Positions 8,492 through 17,525 are shown, counted from the stretch's first letter. The stretch: DNA of 64,000 bases from Halalkalibacter oceani (GCF_040544555.1 NZ_JBEPKD010000009.1:109674-173673), one strand, 5' to 3'. Numbers and translations: made by a program. Notes: a model not told the origin generated them from the letters alone.

Positions 8492-9460
8492 ATGAAAGAA
8501 ATTCTTATCGGAATCATTGCATCCATGTTTTTTGCCGTGACCTTTATTTTAAACCGTTCAATGGAAGTAACGGGGGGAAGCTGGATTTGGAGCTCGTCGT
8601 TGCGCTTTATTTTCATGTTTCCTTTTTTTCTTCTTATTGTACTTGCAAGAAAGAATATGAAACAAGTTTTATTTGAAATAAAGAGCCGTCCGCTGTCGTG
8701 GATTGGCTGGAGCTTTGTCGGCTTCGTGCTCTTTTACGCGCCGATCACCTATGCCGCCGCCTATGGACCGGGCTGGCTCGTCGCCGGCACCTGGCAGCTG
8801 ACGATTGTCGCCGGCGTACTGCTGACCCCTTTCTTTTTCCATGAAGTAAAAACTACGACGGGTCCGAAGCGAATAAAAAACAGCTTGCCGCTCAAGTCAC
8901 TGGCGATCTCTTTTATCATCCTTGCGGGTGTCATGCTGATCCAGCTCCAGCACGCGACGACGGTTTCAATTCAAGTTGTGCTGTTCAGTACACTCCCTGT
9001 CATTGTCGCGGCGTTTGCTTACCCTTTAGGCAACCGCAAAATGATGGAGCTGTGCGGCGGGCGGCTCGATACATTCCAACGGGTGTTTGGCATGACAGTG
9101 GCAAGCCTTCCGTTTTGGCTTGTACTGGCAAGCTATGGCTTGATCACAGTTGGTCCTCCCTCTTCAAGCCAGCTGCTGCAAGCGTTTATCGTTGCCGTCA
9201 GCTCCGGCGTCATTGCCACGACGCTGTTTTTTATCGCGACCGACCGCGTTCATGAAAACCCTGATCGTTTAGCTGGCGTGGAAGCGACCCAGTCAGCCCA
9301 GGTTTTATTCGTCCTGCTCGGTGAAATGTGGCTGCTCTCAAGTCCATTCCCTTCTGCCGCGGCGATCATTGGCCTGCTGATCATTATGGGCGGCATGCTA
9401 GCCCACAGCTATTTAACCAAGAAACCACAAAAACAAAGGACAGCCCCGTCACAGGGATAA
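8492..9460 (+). CDS. Multidrug resistance efflux transporter family protein (EmrE/DMT type)
   Basis: 322-residue membrane protein with about ten hydrophobic segments in two EamA-like halves, of the drug/metabolite transporter superfamily. The N-terminus KEILIGIIASMFFAVTFILN and the stretch GPGWLVAGTWQLTIVAG fit the larger EmrE-like family. ATG 8492 follows AAGGTGAG by a normal spacing; the longer frame from 8351 would overlap the divergent regulator gene. Likely regulated by the XRE-cupin neighbour. Substrate unknown. Confidence 0.82.
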   Translation: MKEILIGIIASMFFAVTFILNRSMEVTGGSWIWSSSLRFIFMFPFFLLIVLARKNMKQVLFEIKSRPLSWIGWSFVGFVLFYAPITYAAAYGPGWLVAGTWQLTIVAGVLLTPFFFHEVKTTTGPKRIKNSLPLKSLAISFIILAGVMLIQLQHATTVSIQVVLFSTLPVIVAAFAYPLGNRKMMELCGGRLDTFQRVFGMTVASLPFWLVLASYGLITVGPPSSSQLLQAFIVAVSSGVIATTLFFIATDRVHENPDRLAGVEATQSAQVLFVLLGEMWLLSSPFPSAAAIIGLLIIMGGMLAHSYLTKKPQKQRTAPSQG

Positions 9461-9482
9461 AAAATCCACGTGGCGGTTTTTT
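9446..9482 (+). terminator. Terminator of the EmrE-type gene
   Basis: CCGTCAC (9446-9452) pairs with GTGGCGG (9470-9476, one G-T pair) and is followed by TTTTTTC. It overlaps the stop codon of the transporter gene. Confidence 0.5.
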
Positions 9483-9636
9483 CTTTGCAAACGATGTGCG
9501 GAGCTAAGGTCTTCCTCAATTCCTGTACTGCCTCACCATCAAAAAAACTATTTTTTCAGATAAGTTAGAAATTCGTTTTCAAATTGCGTTTTTCGGAGTA
9601 TGATAGAAGTAAGCTTACAAGAAGGAGGAAACGGCT

Positions 9637-9972
9637 GTGAAACGATTTTGTGCTTTGACAATCTTGACTGCGTTTCTTCTTTCCATCTATGTCTACTTTC
9701 ATGATCAGTCCAGCTATTCGACGGTGCATCCGCTGGAGACAGCCGACATCACTCACTTCTATGATCATGGCAGCGGTCATGCTTTTTATGACCTTGGAGA
9801 CGGTAAGCTGAAAGTGGTCGTATCGTGGGCTCTCCCGGTTGAGCAGCTCCTGCCGATACTGCTTCTTGTCTTCGCCGTACCGGTATGGTATTACTTACGG
9901 GTCTTTCTTTTATTAAGGCCGATTATGTACCAAAGTAATTACGTTATCTCATCCCCTTCCTATACACGTTAA
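9637..9972 (+). CDS. Small membrane protein of unknown function
   Basis: 111 residues with an N-terminal hydrophobic segment (about 5-20), an extracytoplasmic stretch with YSTVHPLETADI and YDHGSGHAFYDLGDG, and a second membrane segment (about 66-90). GAAGGAGG precedes the GTG start at 9637. Not recognised as a named family. It is followed 32 bases later by a 38-residue ORF with its own good ribosome binding site, so the two may be one unit. Confidence 0.6.
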   Translation: MKRFCALTILTAFLLSIYVYFHDQSSYSTVHPLETADITHFYDHGSGHAFYDLGDGKLKVVVSWALPVEQLLPILLLVFAVPVWYYLRVFLLLRPIMYQSNYVISSPSYTR

Positions 9973-10004
9973 AAAAACTAACTTACTAGGGAGGTCGTTC
10001 GATT

Positions 10005-10121
10005 ATGATGTGGATGAGATTGGTTGTAGTTGGCATGCTGTCTGTTACTGCGGTTAGTATTTTTGCCTTTCAATTTGTGGAAAGCTTCAATGCGTTTTTT
10101 GACATGTTTAAAAACAAATAA
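10005..10121 (+). CDS. 38-residue membrane peptide
   Basis: Too short for usual gene calling, but has GGGAGG 9 bases before ATG 10005, one hydrophobic segment (RLVVVGMLSVTAVSIFAF) and an amphipathic tail ending in FDMFKNK. It ends just before a strong bidirectional terminator that separates it from cydC. It does not resemble the CydX or CydS peptides I know, so no function is assigned. Confidence 0.5.
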   Translation: MMWMRLVVVGMLSVTAVSIFAFQFVESFNAFFDMFKNK

Positions 10122-10136
10122 AACTGTTATGTAAAA

Positions 10137-10178
10137 AAAGGATGTCTCTCTCGTTCAAAACGTGCTGAGACATCCTTT
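10137..10178. terminator. Bidirectional terminator between small-protein unit and cydDC
   Basis: AAAGGATGTCTC (10137-10148) pairs perfectly with GAGACATCCTTT (10167-10178). T-runs lie on both strands, so it can end both converging transcripts. Confidence 0.85.
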
Positions 10179-10183
10179 CCTTT

Positions 10184-11899
10184 TTACCCAATCACATCTT
10201 TTTCAATTTCCTTCATTTGATAAAAGTAGCCGTTCGCTTTCATTAACTCCTCAAAGCTGCCTGCCTCAACTATACGGCCATCTTCCATCACAATAATTTG
10301 ATCCATCCGTTCCAAACCGGTTAGACGATGACTGACCAGCACGACAGTCGCCCCCTCAGCCTGCCGGAAAAGCTCCTGATAAAGGCGCTCTTCCGTCAAA
10401 GCATCAACAGAGGAAGTCGGCTCATCGAGCAGCCAGACACGCGCCTGTTTCAGCATCGCCCGAGCCAGCGCCAGCCGTTGTTTCTCCCCGCCGGAGAGGT
10501 TCTCTCCCTTTTCAAGCACTTGATCATCTAATGACAGATGCTCCAACGCCACCCGCTTTAGCACAGCCTTCATCTCTTGATCGTTGGCCTCAGAAGAAGC
10601 AAGCTGCAAATTGTCACGAATCGTTCCGTAAAAGAAATGATTTTCCTGCAGAACCACATTCGCCTGCTCCCATATTTTTTCTTTCGATAGCTGCCGCAGC
10701 TCACTTCCGTTCCAACGGACGACGCCCTGCTCAGGCCCGACGATTCCGAGAAGCAATTGGAGTACCGTCGACTTGCCGGAGCCGCTCGCCCCGACGATCG
10801 CCGTTTTCGAGCCTCGCTTCAGTTCAAGGCTTATGTCCGTTAACGCCCGTCGCCCCTCCCCTGGATAGGTGTAGCTGACACGCTCAAACCAAATCTCCGG
10901 CACTTCATTCCCCGGCGACTGTAGCTCCGCTTCTGTCTCTGTCTGCGCTGGCTGCTCCACGACGGAAGCCAGGCGCCGCGCCGCACTTCGGCTATCTTCA
11001 AAATAGCTCGGGAAAGCAGCCATCGGTGTCGCGTTCTCAAAGACCGTGAGCGAGATCATGACAAGCATCGCTAAAAACAAACCGTCAAGCTCTCCTGTCG
11101 TCACCAAATAGGCGCCGAGAGCAAGCACAACCCATGAAACGAGCAGCGAGGCAGCCGTATTGACCGCTCGGCTCGCCAGAATCTGCCGTCCTTCCCTCTC
11201 CTGCTCACCAACATATTCAGCAGCGGCCCGCGACAGCTCAGCTTCTTTATTCGCCTGCTGCTGGTAAAGCGTAAGATCTTTAAAACCGTAAAGGAACTCC
11301 GTCACTTCCGTTGACAGCTCGCCCCGCTTGTCACGCAGATTACTATTCAGCCTGCGCTGGCGCAAAGCGAACCATGCCGGAATGAGGACACCAGTCAAAA
11401 AAAGACCGGTCAGCAGGACGAGCGCAATCGCCACTGAATAAAAAGCGGTGAAGACAATCGTCGCGAAAAAAACGAGCAACAGGACAACGAGCGGATAAAA
11501 GACCCGTAAAAAGAAATGCTGCAGGCTTTCAACATCGCCAACAATCCGCGCCAGCAGATCACCACTGCGATACGTTTGAAAAAGCGACGGCGCCAACGGT
11601 TCAAGCTTTTCATAAAAGGAAAGGCGCAGCCGGCTCAACATCGTAAACGTAGCGCGATGCGAATAGTACCGTTCGACATAGCGTCCGAGCGCCCGCAAAA
11701 AGCCAAAGAGCTTGACGAAAGCAATCGTCACCGTCAAGGCGTACAATGGCGGCATTAGCGCCCCCTTGGAGATCAGGTAGCCGCTTGAAGCAAACAGGCC
11801 GACAGCGGCGATCCCGGCCAAAAATCCGGCGATAACCGAGTAGACAATGTCCCTTTTTTCATGAAGCATCAGTTTCATAACCGCGGCAAGTTCCTTCAT
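10184..11899 (-). CDS. cydC: Thiol reductant ABC exporter subunit CydC
   Basis: Half of the heterodimeric CydDC exporter, which moves glutathione or cysteine-like reductants or heme outwards and is needed for cytochrome bd assembly. It has six membrane helices in residues 1-300 with the CydC-typical SGYLISKGAL and RYVERYYSHRATF. An ATPase domain follows with Walker A GASGSGKST, signature LSGGEKQR and Walker B WLLDEPTS. ATG 11899 overlaps the cydD stop by four bases. Length of 571 residues is normal. The cydAB oxidase genes are not in this window. Confidence 0.92.
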   Translation of the reverse strand: MKELAAVMKLMLHEKRDIVYSVIAGFLAGIAAVGLFASSGYLISKGALMPPLYALTVTIAFVKLFGFLRALGRYVERYYSHRATFTMLSRLRLSFYEKLEPLAPSLFQTYRSGDLLARIVGDVESLQHFFLRVFYPLVVLLLVFFATIVFTAFYSVAIALVLLTGLFLTGVLIPAWFALRQRRLNSNLRDKRGELSTEVTEFLYGFKDLTLYQQQANKEAELSRAAAEYVGEQEREGRQILASRAVNTAASLLVSWVVLALGAYLVTTGELDGLFLAMLVMISLTVFENATPMAAFPSYFEDSRSAARRLASVVEQPAQTETEAELQSPGNEVPEIWFERVSYTYPGEGRRALTDISLELKRGSKTAIVGASGSGKSTVLQLLLGIVGPEQGVVRWNGSELRQLSKEKIWEQANVVLQENHFFYGTIRDNLQLASSEANDQEMKAVLKRVALEHLSLDDQVLEKGENLSGGEKQRLALARAMLKQARVWLLDEPTSSVDALTEERLYQELFRQAEGATVVLVSHRLTGLERMDQIIVMEDGRIVEAGSFEELMKANGYFYQMKEIEKDVIG

Positions 11900-13626
11900 C
11901 CATCTCTCCCTCCCCTCTGTATCGAGATCATCTTACGGTAGTCCTCAACACGCTCCAGCAGCTGCTCATGTGTGCCGGCTCCAATCACCTTCCCGCCCTT
12001 TAGAAAAAGGATGTGGTCGGCATGCTTAATCGTGTGCAAACGGTGCGCAACCGTGATCACTGTCGATGATTGGGCAAGCTCGGCTAGCCCCTCTGAGAGA
12101 ATCCGTTCTGTGCGCAAATCAAGACCGGTCGTCGGCTCATCAAAGACAATCACCGCCGGCCGCTTTAGAAAAGCGCGTGCGAGAGCGATTCGTTGCCGTT
12201 CTCCACCTGAAAGGCCACGGCCTCCCTCGCCGATTTGCGTTTGATAACCGTCTTTCAAATTTGCGATTACCTCGGCCATCCCAGCCTGCCGGGCCGCCTC
12301 TTCAATTTCTTGCCTGCTTACATCACGGGTGCTGCCAATCGCAATATTCTCAGCGATCGTTCCGCTGAATAAGTAAGGCTGCTGGGAAATATAGCTTACC
12401 TTGGCGAACCATGCTGTTTCGTCATAGGAAGAGAGCGGCTTTCCATCCACCAGCAATTCACCTTGGGAAAGCGGCAGCAGACCACTCAGCACATTGAGAA
12501 GTGTCGTTTTCCCCGATCCACTTGGCCCAACAATCGCCACTTGCGCGTACGGTGGAATATCCACGGTCACATCCGTTAAAGCAAACCCTTTCTCTTCATA
12601 ACGAAAGCCGGCATTTCGTAAGGCGATCGCCGGAGGCTGATCATCCGGCAGCGTCAGACCTCCCCATTCCAGCCTCTGTCCTTCTTTCGTCAGCTCTGCT
12701 GAAATTTTTGCCGCGGCGCCCTTGCTGCTGCGGCCGGTATGAAAGGCGCTTCCCAGTTCCTTTAACGCCAAATAAAATTCAGGAGCGAGCACGAGGACAA
12801 AGAAGGCGGAGAAAAAGCTGATCCCCTGAAAGATAATAAGCTGCAAGCTTACTTCGAGCGCGATAATCCCCATGCTGAGCATCGAAATAAATTCAAGCAT
12901 CAATGAGGAAATGAAGGCAATTTTCAGTACTTCCATCGTCGCCTCGCGAAAGCCGAGACTGCTCGCGCGGATTACTTCCTTCTGGCGCTTCGCCTGGCCA
13001 AAAAGCTTAAGGGTTACGAGGCCTTGAATCGTATCAAGAAATCTACCCGAGAAGGAGGCGAGCTTCTCCAGTTGCTCCTCCGACTTTGCCTGTGTCTTCA
13101 TCCCGATAATCGCCATAAAGAGCGGGATAAACGGCGCTGTCACGATCATAATAATTCCAGTCGGAATATGCTGGGAAAAGACCGCGCCGAGAATGACGAG
13201 CGGCACGACCGCTGTTTGTATCAGCTGCGGAAGATAGGTGCTGTAATAGCTGTCCAGTTCATCGACCGCATCCATCATCATGCTCACCTTCTCTCCCGAC
13301 TGACGCTGAAGCGCGGCCTGAAGCGGATCATCCCGGTATTTTTCGAGCAAGGCCCGACGGACCCGCTGTTTCACGCGGGTGGCGATCCCCACGCCGATTC
13401 GGCCGTTGATGTACGTGAGAAGCGCTCTTGCTCCAAGGACGGCGAGCAGCCCGTATAAAAATGGCAGAACTTCGGCAAAAGACTGCCCCGCTAAAAAGAC
13501 CCGCTCGACAACCGTCACGAAGAAATAAGCCTGAGCGACAATCGTCGCCGCCGTCAGCACCGCAATGATGACGAGCCAAATCCGGCTCATTTTATATTCA
13601 TTTGCAAATTGCTTGAGTTCCTTCAT
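11896..13626 (-). CDS. cydD: Thiol reductant ABC exporter subunit CydD
   Basis: Partner of CydC and first gene of the pair. Six membrane helices (residues about 15-300) precede an ATPase domain with Walker A GPSGSGKTT, signature LSGGERQR and Walker B VIVFDEPTTGLD. GAGGAG lies 9 bases before ATG 13626. The gene order cydD-cydC with stop-start overlap is the usual one. The 250 bases upstream contain no other gene. Confidence 0.92.
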   Translation of the reverse strand: MKELKQFANEYKMSRIWLVIIAVLTAATIVAQAYFFVTVVERVFLAGQSFAEVLPFLYGLLAVLGARALLTYINGRIGVGIATRVKQRVRRALLEKYRDDPLQAALQRQSGEKVSMMMDAVDELDSYYSTYLPQLIQTAVVPLVILGAVFSQHIPTGIIMIVTAPFIPLFMAIIGMKTQAKSEEQLEKLASFSGRFLDTIQGLVTLKLFGQAKRQKEVIRASSLGFREATMEVLKIAFISSLMLEFISMLSMGIIALEVSLQLIIFQGISFFSAFFVLVLAPEFYLALKELGSAFHTGRSSKGAAAKISAELTKEGQRLEWGGLTLPDDQPPAIALRNAGFRYEEKGFALTDVTVDIPPYAQVAIVGPSGSGKTTLLNVLSGLLPLSQGELLVDGKPLSSYDETAWFAKVSYISQQPYLFSGTIAENIAIGSTRDVSRQEIEEAARQAGMAEVIANLKDGYQTQIGEGGRGLSGGERQRIALARAFLKRPAVIVFDEPTTGLDLRTERILSEGLAELAQSSTVITVAHRLHTIKHADHILFLKGGKVIGAGTHEQLLERVEDYRKMISIQRGGRDG

Positions 13627-13879
13627 AGTAAGAATCTCCTCACTGCAAATTATTGTTTCAATTTAGTGAAACATTTCACATATCAACTGAAGCAAATACA
13701 CCTTCGGAACATCAGAAAGACTTTGCTTCTCCTATTAGTATAGTGGAAACAGGAGAACAATGCCCGCTTTGAGAGTGACTGTTTTATGACAAAAAAAAGC
13801 CTGTCCCCCCCTGGAACAAAGCGATTAAAGAGCTTACAACGGTCCGTACTTCAGAAAACCAAGCCCATTCCAGTTCCCT

Positions 13880-14245
13880 TCACTCATAAACCATTTCTTT
13901 CAGTAAATAAATCGCAAGAAAACTACTGTATATGATTCCATCATAGACTTGTGAATTCATCATAATCAAGCTCACGATCCCAATAAAGAAAAAAAGCTTT
14001 ATCACCAATGAAGAAGAAAAGGAAAACTTCTTATTAATAAAGCTCAGAATTACTTGAAAGATCAACAAGATAATCAGAAAATACACAGAAAATACCACTA
14101 TACCCAAAACCAGATCTTGCTTTGAAAAATGGAGAAGGGTTTCTTTACTTTCACTAATAGAGATAAACATGACGGAAGCAATGAAACTATAAAAACTGAT
14201 AAATATGAAATTTTTAACACTGACAAATTCTCTCTCATTCTCCAT
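13880..14245 (-). CDS. Hypothetical membrane protein
   Basis: 121 residues with four hydrophobic segments (about 11-30, 46-68, 74-95, 98-117) and a short charged N-terminus (MENEREFVS). AT-richer than its neighbours. A weak AGGGATG precedes ATG 14245. Not recognised; it stands alone between the cydDC promoter region and a terminator. Confidence 0.5.
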   Translation of the reverse strand: MENEREFVSVKNFIFISFYSFIASVMFISISESKETLLHFSKQDLVLGIVVFSVYFLIILLIFQVILSFINKKFSFSSSLVIKLFFFIGIVSLIMMNSQVYDGIIYSSFLAIYLLKEMVYE

Positions 14246-14398
14246 CTGATTATCACATCCCTATCATTACTTAGAAGTAAAGTGAACTACTTTTGACCGT
14301 CGCAAGTGGAATTAATAGCGACTTATTAGTACTTATATTATCTTTTTTTGGTAATATATTCAATGTTTTCCATTCTTGGCAATGGCTTCACACGCCAC

Positions 14399-14434
14399 AA
14401 GCCCGTTGTGAGAAATCCACTCACAACGGGCTTT
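14399..14434. terminator. Strong hairpin terminator
   Basis: AAGCCCGTTGTGAG (14399-14412) pairs with CTCACAACGGGCTT (14420-14433), followed by TT and then A-rich sequence. It separates the hypothetical membrane gene from wrbA. Confidence 0.65.
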
Positions 14435-14470
14435 TAAAAAAATCGTGACGGTTCCGCTCATTGCTTAGAG

Positions 14471-14508
14471 GATGGGGCAAAAGGTAAAAAACAACCTTTT
14501 ATCCCGGC
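14471..14508. repeat. Hairpin of the AAAGGTAAAA family (H), copy 1
   Basis: GATGGGGCAAAAGGTAAAA followed by ACAACCTTTTATCCCGG can fold around an A-rich loop. Similar long hairpins lie at 17632, 24297, 28200 and 30922. Here it lies just after the wrbA stop and may end that transcript. Confidence 0.5.
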
Positions 14509-14535
14509 CTCTACTAATGTTACGGTGTTTTGCTG

Positions 14536-15144
14536 TTATTGATTTCCTTTTTTCAGCGACTCGGCTACTTGTACGGTGCGTTTCGCTTGGTACTTTGCCG
14601 CTTCTTCTACATTTTCCTGCATATTGCCTTCCTGGTCGACGGTTACACTTGTTCCGTACGGGTTTCCGCCGGAAGCAAACAGCAATGGATCTGTATAGCC
14701 AGGAGCGGCGACAATCGCACCCCAGTGATACATTGTCGTATAGATGGAAAGAATTGTTGCTTCCTGACCGCCGTGGGCGTTGCTCGCTGAAGACATCGCG
14801 CTGACAACTTTATTCGCTAATTTGCCTGTCGCCCATAATCCGCCAGTCGTGTCAAGAAACTGCTTTACTTGCGCAGGTACGTTACCAAAGCGTGTCGGTG
14901 CGCTGAAAATAATCGCGTCCGCCCATTCAAGATCGTCAAGCGTTACTTCAGGGACGTCTGAAGTTGCCTCAAGATGAGCCTTCCACGCCGGGTTTGAGGC
15001 AATCGCCGCTTCCGGGGCAAGCTCAGGAACTTTCAGCACTTTCACTTCAGCACCCGCTGCTTTTCCACCTTCTTCAGCCCACTTTGCCATTTGATAATTG
15101 GTTCCTGTCGAACTGTAGTAAATCACCGCTAATTTGATTGACAC
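14536..15144 (-). CDS. wrbA: NAD(P)H:quinone oxidoreductase, WrbA type
   Basis: Flavodoxin-like FMN enzyme that reduces quinones by two electrons. KLAVIYYSSTGTNYQMAKWA is the N-terminal FMN phosphate loop; SAPTRFGNVPAQVKQFLD and SSASNAHGGQEATILS are WrbA-typical. GTG 15144 is preferred as start because AAAGGAG lies 8-9 bases upstream and the protein then begins MSIKLAVIYY like other WrbA proteins; an ATG at 15198 would add 18 residues. A MhqR-like operator lies upstream, and a MarR gene follows on the same strand, fitting control by quinone or electrophile stress. Confidence 0.92.
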   Translation of the reverse strand: MSIKLAVIYYSSTGTNYQMAKWAEEGGKAAGAEVKVLKVPELAPEAAIASNPAWKAHLEATSDVPEVTLDDLEWADAIIFSAPTRFGNVPAQVKQFLDTTGGLWATGKLANKVVSAMSSASNAHGGQEATILSIYTTMYHWGAIVAAPGYTDPLLFASGGNPYGTSVTVDQEGNMQENVEEAAKYQAKRTVQVAESLKKGNQ

Positions 15145-15296
15145 ATGCTCCAACTCCTTTTGATTAGATTGACCAAATAATTTCGCAAAGAAACCCATTG
15201 CTATTCACCTACTTTTCCCCATTTTGGCCGTGGGTAACCTTCGATAAACGAAAAAACCGGCTCGTTTATCTCTGCTTTATATAGTACCACGTAATA

Positions 15297-15314
15297 TATT
15301 CTTAATTCAAGATA
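15297..15314. promoter_or_regulatory. MhqR-like operator upstream of wrbA
   Basis: Minus-strand TATCTTGAATTAAGAATA matches the known Bacillus MhqR consensus TATCTCGAATTCGAGATA at 13 of 18 positions, with the left half almost complete. It lies about 150 bases before the wrbA start. Confidence 0.5.
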
Positions 15315-15394
15315 TTTTACTTTAATTTTGTAAGTGAATTTAGATTTCTATACTTGGTCTTTCTACATCACTAGGTTGCACATTTCGGTACGAT

Positions 15395-15880
15395 CTATCC
15401 CTCGTCTTTCGCATCGCGCAGCTTATCGACACCTTGAGCGTAATAGCCTAACTTCTTTAACAATTCAATCAAGCTCGTTTTCTCTTCTGACTCCAGCCCG
15501 GCAAAAATCGTCATCAGCGCTTCCTTATGGAGAGGGAAAATTTCGTCCATCCGCTCTTTGCCTTTCTCTGTAATCGAGGCATGGATGATCCGACGGTCTG
15601 TCGGACAGGGCTTTCGTCTGATCAGCTGTTTTTTTTCTAATTTATCGACGACATAAGTGATACTGCTGCTGGCAATTAACACCTTTTCGCCGATCTTCTG
15701 AATGGGCTGGTCCCCTTTATGGTAAATAAGCTCCAGCACAGCAAACTCGGTCGGATTCAACCCATAAGACCGGATATCTTCTTCCACCTTTTTTCTTACC
15801 GTCTGCACAGCACGGGATAATACGATAAATAACTTTAACGATAGTTCCTCACCCGTTGACTCAATCTTCTCTAAAGTCAC
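15395..15880 (-). CDS. MarR family transcriptional regulator (MhqR-like)
   Basis: 161-residue winged-helix regulator. The core spans about 35-110: VLELIYHKGDQPIQKIGEKV, then SSSITYVVDKLEKKQLIRR, then the wing DRRIIHASITEKG. GTG 15880 follows AAAGGAGGG at normal spacing. It lies directly upstream of wrbA on the same strand, and the intervening gap carries the MhqR-like operator. In Bacillus subtilis MhqR represses quinone-detoxifying enzymes, so regulation of wrbA is likely. Confidence 0.88.
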   Translation of the reverse strand: MTLEKIESTGEELSLKLFIVLSRAVQTVRKKVEEDIRSYGLNPTEFAVLELIYHKGDQPIQKIGEKVLIASSSITYVVDKLEKKQLIRRKPCPTDRRIIHASITEKGKERMDEIFPLHKEALMTIFAGLESEEKTSLIELLKKLGYYAQGVDKLRDAKDEG

Positions 15881-15944
15881 TTACTATCCCTCCTTTGAAC
15901 GTAATCTTTTCTCTTTGATGTTCAACATTCCCCACAATCAAAAA

Positions 15945-16280
15945 TCACTCCCTTGATCCGCCATTACCATCTTCTTCGACTACATATTTAAGAGCCGTCA
16001 TCTTATTATCCCAAAATTGCTCATAAAAGGAAAGCCACTCCTTCACCTCAAGCAGGGCCTGCGCTTCAAGCTGATAACGCCTTTCACGTCCTACCTTTTT
16101 AGCAGACACAAGCTTTGATTCTTCAAGGACGCGCAAATGCTTAGAGACCGCAACACGGCTTATTTGGAAATGCTGACTGAGCATCGTCACCGACTGACGT
16201 TTCCCGGCAAGCAATCGCAATAATTTCCTTCTTGTCGGATCAGCAATCGCCTGAAAAATATCAAGCTTTTCAGCTCCCAT
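15945..16280 (-). CDS. ArsR/SmtB-type winged-helix regulator
   Basis: 111-residue repressor with a standard ArsR fold: IFQAIADPTRRKLLRLLA, then MLSQHFQISRVAVSKHLRVLEE, then a wing with KKVGRERRYQLE. No metal-binding ELCVCDL motif is visible, so it belongs to the metal-free group (SdpR/YczG-like). ATG 16280 shares one base with the stop of the upstream AHSA1 gene, which rules out the longer frame and shows coupling. ArsR plus SRPBCC pairs are common two-gene operons that autoregulate. Confidence 0.88.
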   Translation of the reverse strand: MGAEKLDIFQAIADPTRRKLLRLLAGKRQSVTMLSQHFQISRVAVSKHLRVLEESKLVSAKKVGRERRYQLEAQALLEVKEWLSFYEQFWDNKMTALKYVVEEDGNGGSRE

Positions 16281-16708
16281 TATGCTTCCACCACTTGTCG
16301 CAGTCTTTCTTGAACAATAGCCTCCCAACCTTGATTCATCCGCTCGCGAATCTCTTTATTCGTTTGTCCAGGTCCTCCCGGATGAATCTCATCAGCGGCT
16401 CCCCAGCCTGAGTGAATGAGGGTAAATTCAGTTTCATCGCCTGTCTCTTTTAAAAGAAAAGTGACTTGCCAGCCCTCTTCTCCCCAGGAAAACGCCAGGC
16501 GGTTCGGGGGATCGAGTTCAAGCACTTTACACGCTGTCGGTCCAAAAGGAGAATGGATCGTAAACGAATAGCCCATCTCCGGCTTGAAATCATTTGGCAT
16601 AAACCAAGCTTCCATTCCCTCCTGTGTTGCGACTGTCTTCCATACTTTCTCAATTGAAGCGCGAAACGTCGCCTGCTTGCGAATTTCAGGTACTTCCATT
16701 TTGCTCAT
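16280..16708 (-). CDS. SRPBCC/AHSA1 family protein
   Basis: 142 residues of START-like fold. KQATFRASIEKVWKTVAT at the N-terminus and the C-terminal helix with GWEAIVQERLRQVVEA are typical of the AHSA1/ActivatorHsp90 C-terminal family. AGGAGG lies 8 bases before ATG 16708; an upstream ATG at 16741 lacks a site. Such proteins bind small hydrophobic ligands; here the pairing with an ArsR regulator suggests a stress-induced ligand binder. The specific ligand is unknown. Confidence 0.85.
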   Translation of the reverse strand: MSKMEVPEIRKQATFRASIEKVWKTVATQEGMEAWFMPNDFKPEMGYSFTIHSPFGPTACKVLELDPPNRLAFSWGEEGWQVTFLLKETGDETEFTLIHSGWGAADEIHPGGPGQTNKEIRERMNQGWEAIVQERLRQVVEA

Positions 16709-16880
16709 CTGCCATTCCTCCTGTTTCAGTTGCTTTTGCATTCATCATACGAAACCTTTTGGTTACATGTCAACAAAAAAACCACAGTGCGGCTTTTTCT
16801 TATCGTCCCTTACATTTCCACTATAATTTTGCAACATAAGGCTACACTATATGTACGAACTCAAATGAGAGGTGATAAAA

Positions 16881-17159
16881 ATGGCAAAGAAGGAAGAGGA
16901 ATATACGGACTTTTCAAATGTCGAGACACAGCGCTCGTTTCTGACAGCGGAGGAATTTCCGGAAGGGTCTTACGGTACGCCGAAAGGGAAGGACGTACCC
17001 GTGGAGAATAAAGATACCCCGTGGCGAGAGCATCAAACATACTACAATAGCTACGGCTATGAATTTCGCAATTTGCATCAGGACCTTCCCCGCCAGTTTC
17101 CCGAGGCTCATCATACGCATGATGAAGCCGATAAAAATGAAGAAGAGCCTTACACATAA
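16881..17159 (+). CDS. Conserved small hydrophilic protein
   Basis: 92 residues, no membrane segment, rich in charged and aromatic residues (FPEGSYGTPKGK, PWREHQTYYNSYGYEF). GAGAGGTGA precedes ATG 16881. It looks like the small cytosolic proteins found in many Bacillaceae without known role. A terminator-like repeat hairpin follows directly. Confidence 0.65.
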   Translation: MAKKEEEYTDFSNVETQRSFLTAEEFPEGSYGTPKGKDVPVENKDTPWREHQTYYNSYGYEFRNLHQDLPRQFPEAHHTHDEADKNEEEPYT

Positions 17160-17160
17160 C

Positions 17161-17202
17161 AAAGCTGCTGAAAATGTGAAAGTCGGACGTTTTCAGCAGC
17201 GG
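17161..17202. terminator. Terminator-like hairpin, fragment of repeat family E
   Basis: GCTGCTGAAAA pairs with TTTTCAGCAGC around 17165-17200. It can end the small hydrophilic gene and also overlaps the 3-prime end of the converging gene at 17193. The sequence matches the opening hairpin of the 542 and 7634 elements. Confidence 0.6.
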
Positions 17203-17525
17203 CCTTTTTCCCTTTTTTGAAAAGGAATAACGTTTGAAAATTGGTAGAAGGCCTGTCGTTCTTTTTCATGTGGAATGAGGCGGTGGACATCTTCGAGCTG
17301 CGCAACTCGCCTTAATTCCGCCAGCAGAACATCATGAAGTGACCTCGTCTCCAATTCAGCAAGCAAAACTGCGTTTAAGGTAAACCACTCGATGCTTTTC
17401 GTTTGAAACTGTTCTAGTTCATTCCAGCGTAAATAGCGGTAGGCAATCGGCGGCAAGGCCGCCTCGCATGTCGGTTCCAGCAGACTTTCGCAGCATTTCT
17501 TTACGGTTTGTTGATGTTGGTTCAT
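17193..17525 (-). CDS. Hypothetical protein
   Basis: 110 residues, soluble, with an N-terminal region rich in Cys and Glu (VKKCCESLLEPTCEAALPP) and long helical stretches (FTLNAVLLAELETRSLHDV). No family recognised. The upstream sequence has no strong ribosome binding site close to the ATG, so the start is uncertain. It converges on the small gene at 16881. Confidence 0.45.
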   Translation of the reverse strand: MNQHQQTVKKCCESLLEPTCEAALPPIAYRYLRWNELEQFQTKSIEWFTLNAVLLAELETRSLHDVLLAELRRVAQLEDVHRLIPHEKERQAFYQFSNVIPFQKREKGRC

